NCBI GenBank assembly: GCA_964539115.1
Contig: CAZIHY010000080.1
Location: 1-9,346 of the forward strand
Direction: 5' to 3'
DNA from: CAKSXP01 sp964539115
GTDB taxonomy: Bacteria; Bacillota; Clostridia; Oscillospirales; Oscillospiraceae
DNA length: 9,346 bases
Shown: one piece after another, positions 1 through 5,943 of the stretch
How the letters are laid out: every line of letters begins with the position of its first letter
Position numbering within the stretch: the first letter of the stretch is position 1
The notes under the pieces: model-generated
What the model saw: the letters and a program-made list of their open reading frames with translations, nothing else
Database searches by the model: none
Told to the model about the DNA's origin: nothing
Program-made: the position numbers and the translations under genes

Positions 1-38
1 TTATACTACAACTTTTTTGATATGGCAAGGGGTTAATA

Positions 39-64
39 GCACATCCGGAAGGGTGCGCTTTTTT
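39..64 (+). terminator. Weak hairpin with T-tract at left edge
   Basis: A short stem (GCAC at 39-42 with GTGC at 53-56, plus CC/GG closing a GGAA tetraloop, with an AT bulge) is followed on the plus strand by six T residues at 59-64. The T-run lies on the plus-strand side, so it would terminate a plus-strand gene entering from the left rather than the minus-strand rqcP. The stem is short and bulged, so this is a tentative call. Confidence 0.3.
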
Positions 65-303
65 CATATCTCCTTATACATTGCGGAAGCGTCCTGCTTG
101 TTCGCATGTTCGTTTATCTCCGTTACCTCGACGCGCAGGGTGCGCTGTCCGTAGCTTATCTCGATAACGTCGCCGAGCTTGACGGCATAGGACGCCTTGG
201 CCGTTCTGCCGTTTACGGTTATGCGCTCGCCGTCACATGCATCGTTTGCGACGCTGCGGCGCTTTATAAGGCGCGAAACCTTCAGATATTTATCCAGTCT
301 CAT
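64..303 (-). CDS. rqcP: S4-domain RNA-binding protein RqcP (YabO family)
   Basis: A small 79-residue protein made almost entirely of one S4 RNA-binding domain. It opens with the family signature MRLDKYLKVSRLIKRR and ends with the A-x-x-MY motif typical of Bacillus YabO/RqcP. In Bacillus, RqcP binds the large ribosomal subunit with RqcH and supports C-terminal alanine tailing of nascent chains on stalled ribosomes. The length is close to the usual 80-90 residues. The start is fixed by GGAGG seven bases upstream of the ATG, placed directly after the T-tract of the terminator that follows the HU gene. Translation of this gene may therefore depend on transcripts reading through that terminator. 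In Bacillus, yabP and yabQ follow; here no start of a yabP-like gene is seen in the remaining 63 bases. Confidence 0.9.
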   Translation of the reverse strand: MRLDKYLKVSRLIKRRSVANDACDGERITVNGRTAKASYAVKLGDVIEISYGQRTLRVEVTEINEHANKQDASAMYKEI

Positions 304-315
304 TTTGAATCCTCC

Positions 316-353
316 AAAAACGGGCCGCCGTCAGTCTGACAGCAGCCCTTTTT
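316..353 (-). terminator. Strong bidirectional hairpin terminator between HU and rqcP
   Basis: Positions 322-333 pair with 337-348 in a 12-bp stem with no mismatches (two G-U wobbles in the minus-strand RNA) and a 3-base loop. T-tracts flank both sides: five T in the minus-strand reading at 316-320, and five T in the plus reading at 349-353. In the minus direction it lies 18 bases beyond the HU stop codon and immediately ahead of the rqcP ribosome binding site. It probably ends most HU transcripts while letting a fraction continue into rqcP. Confidence 0.8.
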
Positions 354-370
354 GACAATATGGCAGAAAC

Positions 371-646
371 TTACTTGCCGACGGCCTCTCTCAGCGCCTT
401 GCCGGCCTTGAAGGTGGGAACACGGGTCTCGGGGATCTCGATCTCCTCCTTGGTCTTGGGGTTGCGTCCGATGCGCGCCCCACGATTCTTTACATCATAT
501 ACGCCAAAGCCAACAAGCTGTACTTTCTCGCCAGTCTCAAGAGTTTCAGTGATAGTATCGAAAGTTGCGTTGACGACCTTCTCGGTATCCTTCTTGGACA
601 GGCCGGTCTTCTCAGCAACAGCCGCTATCAGTTCTGCCTTGTTCAT
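371..646 (-). CDS. hup: HU family DNA-binding protein
   Basis: A 91-residue histone-like nucleoid protein, the standard length of HU. The N-terminal helices carry MNKAELI and the core has GFG (46-48). The DNA-binding beta-arm has GRNPKT at 60-65, with Pro63 as the intercalating proline, and the C-terminus carries the VPTFKAGKALR segment. HU dimers bend and compact DNA without strong sequence specificity. An AGGAGGA ribosome binding site lies six bases upstream of the ATG (653-659 on the plus strand). In clostridia, HU is often inserted between mazG and yabO, as here. A strong terminator directly after the gene suggests it is transcribed more heavily than rqcP. The alternative family IHF is unlikely, because the arm and C-terminus are HU-like and Firmicutes generally lack IHF. 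Confidence 0.96.
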   Translation of the reverse strand: MNKAELIAAVAEKTGLSKKDTEKVVNATFDTITETLETGEKVQLVGFGVYDVKNRGARIGRNPKTKEEIEIPETRVPTFKAGKALREAVGK

Positions 647-701
647 TTGTAATCCTCCTAATAATATACGCGGTAAGCCCGCTTTTGTTTTTATATGGAA
701 A

Positions 702-716
702 CCGCTGTGTCAGCGG
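702..716 (-). terminator. Short hairpin between mazG and HU
   Basis: CCGCTG at 702-707 and CAGCGG at 711-716 form a perfect 6-bp stem with a 3-base loop, just after the mazG stop codon. The minus-strand sequence after it has only three T residues, so it is at best a weak terminator or a processing or stability element that partly uncouples HU from mazG. Confidence 0.35.
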
Positions 717-725
717 CGTCCTGAC

Positions 726-1559
726 TTATTTTTCCTCCCCGTAGAACTGCGGCTCCTTGCCTTCCAGCTCAACACGGGCGCGCTGGTAATATCTCTCCAT
801 CTCATCGAGGGACATTCCCTCAAGCGTTTTCCCGTCCTTCGCCGCCGCATCCTCAAGGAAACGGAACCTGCGGACAAATTTCTCGCAGGACATGTGCGCA
901 GCCTTCTCCGGATCCACGCCCGCAAAACGGGCGACATTGACAGTCGAAAAGATGAGATCGCCGATCTCTTCCTCGATATTTACCACATCATTGTTCTCGA
1001 CGGCGGCGCGCAATTCCTCCGCCTCCTCGGCGATCTTGCCAAGAGCTCCCGAAATATCCGGCCAGTCAAATCCGACTTTTGCGGCCTTTTTCTGGATCTT
1101 CTCGGCGCGCCAAAGCGCGGGAAGCGTTTCCGCAACGTCCGTCATCGCGGTCGCGACGGTATCCTGGGATTTTTCAACACGCTTTATTTTATCCCAATTG
1201 TCAAGCACTTCATCAGAATTTTCGACCTCCACGTTTCCAAAAACGTGCGGATGGCGCAGTATGAGCTTTTTAACAGCCCTGTCAGCGACGTCGTCGAGAT
1301 CGAAATTTCCAGCCTCTTCCTCCATGCGGGCATGGAACAGGACCTGCATCAGCAGATCTCCGAGTTCCTCCTTGAGATGCTCGGGATCTCCCTCGTCTAT
1401 GGCCTCGCAGACCTCGTAAGCCTCCTCAAGTACATTGCGCCTTATGCTCTCGTGAGTCTGTTCTCTGTCCCATGGGCATCCGCCCTCTCCGCGGAGCACG
1501 GCAATTATCTTTCTGTACGCATTTATGTCGTAATGGTCAGCATATTCAAAATCTACCAT
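726..1559 (-). CDS. mazG: Nucleoside triphosphate pyrophosphohydrolase MazG
   Basis: A 277-residue all-alpha NTP pyrophosphatase that hydrolyses (d)NTPs to the monophosphate and pyrophosphate, thought to clear non-canonical nucleotides. Two MazG repeats are visible. The first has GCPWD at 27-31, then E45, E46 and E49, and E65 with D68, the EExxE...ExxD metal-binding set. The second has E178, E179, E182, E198 and D201. RHPHVFG at 102-108 is also family-typical. The length matches the stand-alone E. coli-type enzyme (about 260 residues). It is not the Bacillus YabN form, which carries an extra N-terminal tetrapyrrole-methylase-like domain; that domain is absent here. An AGAAGGG site eight bases before the ATG supports the start. 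The gene lies 43 bases after the flippase gene in the same transcription unit. Confidence 0.94.
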   Translation of the reverse strand: MVDFEYADHYDINAYRKIIAVLRGEGGCPWDREQTHESIRRNVLEEAYEVCEAIDEGDPEHLKEELGDLLMQVLFHARMEEEAGNFDLDDVADRAVKKLILRHPHVFGNVEVENSDEVLDNWDKIKRVEKSQDTVATAMTDVAETLPALWRAEKIQKKAAKVGFDWPDISGALGKIAEEAEELRAAVENNDVVNIEEEIGDLIFSTVNVARFAGVDPEKAAHMSCEKFVRRFRFLEDAAAKDGKTLEGMSLDEMERYYQRARVELEGKEPQFYGEEK

Positions 1560-1602
1560 ACTTTTATCCCTTCTGCAAGTTGTTTTGGCAATTACCTGAA
1601 AC

Positions 1603-3231
1603 TTACTTGATTTTCAGTAGTTTTGCTATCTTTTCCCCCTTGGGGATGAGCTTCATGTCCTCGCCAGTCACAGCGCGCGTCACAATTATGAGGACAAGAT
1701 AAATTATGACCGCGACTACTATCGCCGCCCCCATCGCGAGAATGAGCATGATCCGGGAACCTCCCGCCTCTGCCCCGAGGATCTTATCCGCCAGTCCGTA
1801 TACCGCCCATGCCGCGGCGCCCATGACGGCGGAGCTGACAAACGGACGGACAAACGCGCTTATATAGTTCGGCTTTTTACGCAGGCACTTGCTGATGAAA
1901 AAGCAGTTGAGTATGCAGATGACCGCATAGCAGCATATCGTGCCTATCGGCGCACCCAGTATATTGACAGACGGCCGCCCGACCAGAAGCAGGTTAGCGG
2001 CAATCTTGACGATGCCGCCCGCAATCATCGAGATGATGGGAAGACGCTCGTTTCCGTTCGCCTGCAAGATCGCGTTTGTTACCAGCGCTATGCAGACAAA
2101 GATCGACGCAACGCCGAGATATGCAAGTATCGTCGGCCCCATTTCATTAGTGTTTGTGTACAGCACATTTACAATTGGATATGCCAGGACCGCGATACCG
2201 ACGCCCATCGGCATTGCGATAACGGCGGAGATTCGGAGCCCGCTCTCGGCGATATCTCCAACCTCGTTGTGCGCCTTTCTTGCGACGGCAGCGGATATGG
2301 CGGGTACGACCGCGATCGTCATAGGGGTTATGAATGCGGCGGGCAGATTGTAAAGCGTCTGCATGGCGGAATAGGAGCCGTAAAGCTCATCCGCCAGCGC
2401 TCCGCCGATTCCGGCGACGTTCGGCAGCTGCTCCTGGATAAGCTTTGTGTCAATGAGCGATATCACGCTCATAACAGAGGCTCCGAGAGTTATCGCAACG
2501 CCGACCTTTATGAACTCGCCCAGCGTTTTTCCAACGCTGTCCGGGGTGTCCGTCCCCGTCTCACAGGCATCCGCGCTCTTGCCTTTATACTGGCGCAGAT
2601 AGCATATAAACATGTATATCAGCGCGGCCATTCCGCCGGCGGTAACGCCGAAAATCGCGCCCGCAGAACTGATCGGCAGGCTCTTTCCCTGTTTCGTCAG
2701 ATAGACGGCAAGCGCAAGGCCGACGACCACCTTGACCAGGACCTCCAGCACCTGTCCGACCGTGGTCGGCTTCATGTTGCCGTGGCCCTGGATATAACCC
2801 CTGAACGCGCTCGTCAGGCACACCAGCAGCACCGCCGGAGACAGCGCATAAACGCACTGCGAAACCTCAGCCTTGGACACGAACAGTATCGCCATGTCAG
2901 TCGGAAACAGGAACATGAGCGCCGAGAACACGAAGCCAAGTATAAAGAGCGTTGCCGTTGCAACGCGGAAAATGCGCCTTGCCTGCATCGGCCTGCCCAT
3001 CGTGTTGGCCTCAGATATCATGCGTGAGAGCGCGACGGGCAGTCCCGCGGTAGCGATCGTCAAAAGGACGTTATAGATCGTATAGGCCGCGTTGAAATAG
3101 CCGTAGCCCGTGTCGCCTAGTATGTTCTGAAGCGGGATCTTGTAGATCGCGCCAAGCACTTTCATTATAGCAACGCCAAAGGCAAGTATCGCTGCTCCGT
3201 GCAGATAGTTTTGTTTTTTCGTTTCAGACAT
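1603..3231 (-). CDS. SpoVB/YabM-like polysaccharide flippase (MOP superfamily)
   Basis: A 542-residue integral membrane protein, hydrophobic over most of its length and consistent with 12-14 helices, of the MOP (MATE/MurJ/Wzx) superfamily. The N-terminal segment (YLHGAAIL, then KVLGAIYKIPLQNILGD, then LPVALSRMISE) resembles SpoVB and YabM, which belong to the polysaccharide-transporter branch implicated in moving lipid-linked cell-wall or spore-cortex precursors. Position upstream of mazG, HU and rqcP matches the Bacillus/Clostridium order yabM-yabN-yabO, which favours a YabM or SpoVB-like role over a drug-efflux MATE. The hydrophilic stretch around residues 215-230 is probably a cytoplasmic loop. 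GGGAGGG just upstream of the ATG supports the start, and a good promoter lies about 50 bases upstream. Whether it serves vegetative wall or spore cortex cannot be told from the sequence. Confidence 0.88.
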   Translation of the reverse strand: MSETKKQNYLHGAAILAFGVAIMKVLGAIYKIPLQNILGDTGYGYFNAAYTIYNVLLTIATAGLPVALSRMISEANTMGRPMQARRIFRVATATLFILGFVFSALMFLFPTDMAILFVSKAEVSQCVYALSPAVLLVCLTSAFRGYIQGHGNMKPTTVGQVLEVLVKVVVGLALAVYLTKQGKSLPISSAGAIFGVTAGGMAALIYMFICYLRQYKGKSADACETGTDTPDSVGKTLGEFIKVGVAITLGASVMSVISLIDTKLIQEQLPNVAGIGGALADELYGSYSAMQTLYNLPAAFITPMTIAVVPAISAAVARKAHNEVGDIAESGLRISAVIAMPMGVGIAVLAYPIVNVLYTNTNEMGPTILAYLGVASIFVCIALVTNAILQANGNERLPIISMIAGGIVKIAANLLLVGRPSVNILGAPIGTICCYAVICILNCFFISKCLRKKPNYISAFVRPFVSSAVMGAAAWAVYGLADKILGAEAGGSRIMLILAMGAAIVVAVIIYLVLIIVTRAVTGEDMKLIPKGEKIAKLLKIK

Positions 3232-3279
3232 TAGATCCCTCCCGGAACTTATACTGATTCTCCCTCAGACACTTGGCGC

Positions 3280-3308
3280 AGTATACACCACAGCAGCTGA
3301 AAAATCAA
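3280..3308 (-). promoter_or_regulatory. Sigma-A-type promoter for the flippase-mazG-HU-rqcP block
   Basis: Read on the minus strand, TTGATT (3303-3308) and TATACT (3280-3285) are separated by exactly 17 bases, close to the TTGACA/TATAAT consensus. A transcript starting near 3273 would have a leader of about 40 bases before the flippase ATG at 3231. It lies wholly in the 92-bp gap after the DUF1015 stop codon, so the block can be transcribed independently of that gene. Confidence 0.65.
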
Positions 3309-3323
3309 GGAAAAAGGGCTTTT

Positions 3324-4580
3324 TTATTTTATGCGCCGGCACTCTGTATAATACCGTTTGTCCGCGGCAAGACCGATGGAAAAACTCTTACGCGGGAAAG
3401 CCCCCGTCCGGATAATGGAAGGGAACAGCTCATCCTTGTCCATCGCGGGCAAAAGTATGCCGCAGGCCGACGCGCCCGAGCACATGCTTCTGGCCGTATC
3501 TCCACCATGGATATAGTCGAGCCTTCCGCCGCTGCGTGCGCACCAGTCTTTGCAGAAGTTTTCCGCAAGACCGATAATTTCGCCCATCGACGGCCCGTAA
3601 ACATCAACGGCGTACTCTTTCCCAGCGCGGAGCAAAACGACCCTGTGTTCCTCTCCCTGCTTCCCGCAGGATGCGAACACCTCGCGGGCTTTTTCAACAA
3701 AGCCGCAGCTGTCAGTATCAAAAATCACCCTGTGTATCGGCTCGAAGCCGACCGCCGAGTCGTGGATATTCACAAGTTCAACGAGGCTGTACCTGGCCGG
3801 ATGTCTTTCGGCCTCTTCCGGCGTCAGTCCTTTTCTTATCTCCTCCCAGCACAGCTTTGCCGCAGCAAGGCTATGGTTGCCGTCGCCGACGGCGAACATA
3901 GCCGGTGCTTTGCCGATCTTCCCGTATTTCCTTTCAAGCACCGCCGGGTCCCCCAGCGCGCCGATACATTTTTCAACCGCTGCGGCGGCGCTGCCGCTGA
4001 TCCTGCGTCCCCTCAGCCGGCCTCCTCCCTGCATGAGTTCGAAGTCATAAAGCACCTCTCCCTCCGCGGCCGCAGCTTCGGCGGCGCTCATGACGCTGTT
4101 TTCCTGATCGTCGATGAACACGATAATATGCGGCATCTCAAGCGGCGCCTGCATGCGCACCTTCACCCTTGCGGGCAGCCGCTCGGCGACCGTCCCCTCC
4201 GTTGCGCGGACGGGAGATACCGAACCGGTCGCATAATCATAGGCCTCAATGTCCAGCAGGCCGACCAGACCGTGGCGCACCGAGCTTCCGGACAACGTCC
4301 GTTCAACATATACAAAAGAATCCTCAACGTTTCTGAAGACGCCGCTTTCAAGATACTGCCGCATGGCGCCAGTTACATCCGCCTGTGCGCCGCGCTCCGT
4401 GCGCAGCCACGCTTCCGGCAGCATCAGCCGGAGTGAAGACGGGTCATCCCCAACGATGCGCTCCGTCTCCTCCCAGTATTGCGGTTCGGAAGTAAACTGG
4501 TCGCAGGCGACAACGCTCCAGGTCTCAAACTTCTCTTTTGGAAGGAGTATATCACCTTTTATAAAAATCCCTTCAGGCAT
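3324..4580 (-). CDS. DUF1015 family protein
   Basis: A 418-residue soluble protein that matches the DUF1015 family over its full length. Visible marks are CDQFTSEPQYW at 26-36, the RATEGT motif at 125-130, the signature VGDGNHSLA at 231-239, a YIHG segment in the C-terminal third, and a C-terminus built on LLPAMDKDELF, FPRKSFS and DKRYY. The biochemical function of the family is not settled; I make no catalytic claim. An in-frame ATG 51 bases further upstream (4631) exists. However, the ATG at 4580 has GGAG nine bases before it, and the residues from there (MPEGIFIKGDI) align with family N-termini, so it is preferred. The gene has its own AT-rich upstream region and no clear operon partner; the next gene on this strand is the flippase, 92 bases away. 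Confidence 0.88.
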   Translation of the reverse strand: MPEGIFIKGDILLPKEKFETWSVVACDQFTSEPQYWEETERIVGDDPSSLRLMLPEAWLRTERGAQADVTGAMRQYLESGVFRNVEDSFVYVERTLSGSSVRHGLVGLLDIEAYDYATGSVSPVRATEGTVAERLPARVKVRMQAPLEMPHIIVFIDDQENSVMSAAEAAAAEGEVLYDFELMQGGGRLRGRRISGSAAAAVEKCIGALGDPAVLERKYGKIGKAPAMFAVGDGNHSLAAAKLCWEEIRKGLTPEEAERHPARYSLVELVNIHDSAVGFEPIHRVIFDTDSCGFVEKAREVFASCGKQGEEHRVVLLRAGKEYAVDVYGPSMGEIIGLAENFCKDWCARSGGRLDYIHGGDTARSMCSGASACGILLPAMDKDELFPSIIRTGAFPRKSFSIGLAADKRYYTECRRIK

Positions 4581-4616
4581 AAACTTTTTCTCCGTTTCAC
4601 AAGAGTTTAATGAAAG

Positions 4617-4645
4617 ATTATAATAACACAATACATCCAGATGCG
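4617..4645 (-). promoter_or_regulatory. Possible promoter of the DUF1015 gene
   Basis: A perfect TATAAT lies on the minus strand at 4617-4622, which would place a start site about 30 bases before the ATG at 4580. No good -35 box is seen at 16-18 bases (the hexamer at 17 bases is CGCATC), so the call rests on the -10 element and the AT-rich context. Confidence 0.35.
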
Positions 4646-4693
4646 CAATGCGGGATTTATATGTTTATAAATATCGTTAAGGTGCAGATTACA

Positions 4694-4733
4694 AATAAAA
4701 AACTTCCCGCCCGGGACAGGCCCCCGGCGGGAA
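4694..4733 (-). terminator. Strong intrinsic terminator of the hxlR-like/Nudix unit
   Basis: On the minus strand, TTCCCGCC and GGCGGGAA form an 8-bp outer stem (4726-4733 with 4704-4711). It extends inward through GGG/CCC pairs with one bulged G. The stem is followed by GTTTTTTATTT. It begins seven bases after the Nudix stop codon and is a textbook rho-independent terminator, cleanly separating this unit from the DUF1015 gene downstream. Confidence 0.88.
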
Positions 4734-4739
4734 AATTCA

Positions 4740-5315
4740 TTATTCAACTGTCGCCAGCAGCGGCACGATTATCTGCGACCACGTCTCCATACCCGGAGCC
4801 AGATCCCAGAGTTTGCTGCGGCGCAGCCATGCGCCGGAGAGTTTTTCCGTCTCTCGTACAATGACTTCGCCGGTCGTTGTGAGCGTATAGAAAAAGCCGA
4901 GATGCACGGACCCGACCTCGTTGGAATCGTCGTTTATAACGCCGCGCAGGGTAAGGTCGCCGAAGTCGGTCATCGCGACTTCCTCGTCTATCTCACGGCG
5001 CAGACCGTTCATCAGCGAATCGTCATCCCCGGGGTTGATATGCCCGCCCACGCCAAGGGAGACAAGACCGTGCAGACGGTCCTCCCCGCCCTTGTTCAGG
5101 CGCGTTGTTGAAAACACCTGGGTGCCGCGGCAGATCGTCACATATGGAATGATCTGCTTATACTCGGGGTGCTCCTCAGCAAACGCGCGCGGCAAATACT
5201 CACGCTCGTGCGCGACAAGCTCCTCAAGCTCCGCCTCACAGCCGGTTATCAGCCCGTTTTTTCCTCTTATATACGGAGCCAAAAGCTCAGTTTTTACGAC
5301 CAGGACCTGTTCCAT
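4740..5315 (-). CDS. Nudix hydrolase with atypical Nudix box
   Basis: A 191-residue protein of the Nudix hydrolase superfamily, which cleaves nucleoside diphosphates linked to another group. The box is seen as GGH at 90-92, followed by NPGDDDSL and REIDEEV at 107-113. R107, E108, E111 and E112 match REUxEE. The spacing from the box glycine to RE is two residues longer than the canonical G-x5-E-x7-RE, and an Asp stands where the first Glu is expected. The true substrate is unknown. Two in-frame ATGs compete. The one at 5321 overlaps the upstream stop codon and abuts GAGGA with no spacing, while the one at 5315 has six bases of spacing, so 5315 is chosen. The gene follows the HxlR-family gene by two bases, so the two are almost certainly co-transcribed and translationally coupled, and a strong terminator follows. 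Confidence 0.85.
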   Translation of the reverse strand: MEQVLVVKTELLAPYIRGKNGLITGCEAELEELVAHEREYLPRAFAEEHPEYKQIIPYVTICRGTQVFSTTRLNKGGEDRLHGLVSLGVGGHINPGDDDSLMNGLRREIDEEVAMTDFGDLTLRGVINDDSNEVGSVHLGFFYTLTTTGEVIVRETEKLSGAWLRRSKLWDLAPGMETWSQIIVPLLATVE

Positions 5316-5317
5316 AG

Positions 5318-5734
5318 TCATTCCTCACTTTCATAGTCATAGCCCAGCGCGGTCATTATCCCGCCGAGTTCTTTTGTATATTTCTCGCTGCGGTGCACGT
5401 CGAAGGCGTCGCGGTCGATCTCGATGCCCAGCTCATACATCCGCCGTATGCTCCATATGTACAACGAATCCAGCGCGGGGATAAGCTCCTCTCCAAGCGG
5501 CGTGAGCACATACTCGACTTTAAGCGGTATCGTATTGTACTGTATTCGCTCGACGAGCCCGTCGTCCGCCAGCTCCTTGAGCTGCTCCGCGAGCACTTTC
5601 TCGCTTATGGGCAGGATCTTCCGCGTCTCGTTGAAGCGTATGCAGCCATAATTATGTATATGGTGCAGGATCGTCATCTTCCATTTCCCAAACAGGCATT
5701 TCCTCACATAATGATAGGGGTTGACTCCCGGCAT
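5318..5734 (-). CDS. HxlR-family winged-helix transcriptional regulator
   Basis: A 138-residue MarR-superfamily regulator of the HxlR (PF01638) type. Family marks are FGKWK...IL at 15-23, RFNETRKILP-IS-KVL-EQL-EL in the helix-turn-helix, DGLVER at the wing, and VEYVLTPLGEEL after it. These proteins act as dimers on operators close to their own or divergent promoters. The N-terminal cysteine used for thiol sensing in YodB-type members falls at Asn5 here, with only a non-equivalent Cys13, so redox sensing by that cysteine is unlikely and a metabolite ligand is more plausible. GGAGG seven bases before the ATG supports the start. It faces the SDR/BKACE operon across about 210 bp and leads a two-gene unit with the Nudix hydrolase, so it is the natural candidate regulator of that operon. 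Activation versus repression cannot be told. Confidence 0.92.
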   Translation of the reverse strand: MPGVNPYHYVRKCLFGKWKMTILHHIHNYGCIRFNETRKILPISEKVLAEQLKELADDGLVERIQYNTIPLKVEYVLTPLGEELIPALDSLYIWSIRRMYELGIEIDRDAFDVHRSEKYTKELGGIMTALGYDYESEE

Positions 5735-5764
5735 GTCAGCACCTCCGCAGGCAAGATTTTCTGC

Positions 5765-5794
5765 TTGTCTTTTGTGTTGATTGTATCATATAAT
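5765..5794 (+). promoter_or_regulatory. Candidate promoter P1 for the SDR-BKACE operon
   Basis: TTGTCT at 5765-5770 and a perfect TATAAT at 5789-5794 are separated by 18 bases. If used, the leader would be about 140 bases. It would contain the AGTTAC repeats and the 5871-5893 inverted repeat, which would then act in RNA or as roadblock sites. Confidence 0.4.
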
Positions 5795-5808
5795 CGGCGC
5801 AAAATAAA
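5780..5808 (-). promoter_or_regulatory. Candidate promoter for the HxlR-family gene
   Basis: On the minus strand, TACAAT (5780-5785) lies 17 bases from TTTATT (5803-5808). The -10 is good and the -35 poor. The leader to the ATG at 5734 would be about 40 bases. It overlaps the candidate plus-strand promoter, so the two directions could interfere. Confidence 0.35.
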
Positions 5809-5813
5809 GAGGG

Positions 5814-5847
5814 TAGTTACAAAAAAGTTAGTTACTTACAATATTGT
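5814..5847. promoter_or_regulatory. AGTTAC direct repeats and adjoining palindrome, possible HxlR operator
   Basis: AGTTAC occurs at 5815-5820 and again at 5830-5835, 15 bases apart, separated by an A-tract. It runs into TTAC and then a perfect 10-bp palindrome, ACAATATTGT, at 5838-5847. GTTAC/GTAAC-type half-sites near A-tracts are the kind of target HxlR-family proteins bind, and the site lies between the two divergent coding units. The sequence repeat is seen directly; the operator role is inferred. Confidence 0.4.
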
Positions 5848-5852
5848 GCGTA

Positions 5853-5881
5853 TTGCATAAACAGTCGAAGTGGACTATGCT
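5853..5881 (+). promoter_or_regulatory. Candidate promoter P2 for the SDR-BKACE operon
   Basis: TTGCAT at 5853-5858 and TATGCT at 5876-5881 are exactly 17 bases apart, but both hexamers match consensus only partly. The -10 overlaps the left arm of the inverted repeat at 5871-5893, the usual geometry for a repressor-controlled promoter. The leader would be about 55 bases. Confidence 0.35.
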
Positions 5882-5893
5882 AAATGTAGTCCA
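5871..5893. repeat. Perfect 7-bp inverted repeat TGGACTA-N9-TAGTCCA
   Basis: TGGACTA at 5871-5877 and its exact complement TAGTCCA at 5887-5893 flank a 9-base AT-rich centre, with arm centres 16 bases apart. It is 50 bases upstream of the SDR start. It could be a dimeric operator or a leader hairpin; the arms are unrelated to the AGTTAC repeats, which would fit a second regulator. Confidence 0.55.
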
Positions 5894-5943
5894 AATAATA
5901 CAATATAGTATACATAAATTAATTGTTACAGGAGGAAAAAACA

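Noticed and set aside
360..1610. A 416-codon plus-strand open frame across HU and mazG
   Set aside because: It overlaps two clear minus-strand genes with well-known proteins, has no ribosome binding site, and its translation resembles no family I know.
3310..3330. AAAAAGGGCTTTTTT as a terminator for the DUF1015 gene
   Set aside because: The possible stem is five or six A-T pairs with a tiny loop, too weak to call; the adjacent promoter for the next unit explains the AT-rich run as well.
3273..4436. A 387-codon plus-strand frame opposite the DUF1015 gene
   Set aside because: The DUF1015 protein shows full-length family motifs on the minus strand. The plus frame has no plausible domain and overlaps the promoter of the flippase gene.
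4655..4672. ATTTATA-TGTT-TATAAAT inverted repeat upstream of the DUF1015 gene
   Set aside because: It is a perfect 7-bp repeat but all A/T in an AT-rich intergenic stretch, so chance is a good explanation. It is not followed by a T-run and does not coincide with a promoter element.
5923..5943. Extended SDR N-terminus from a TTG start
   Set aside because: The extra seven codons would be encoded by the AGGAGG ribosome binding site itself, and the ATG at 5944 is ideally spaced from it.
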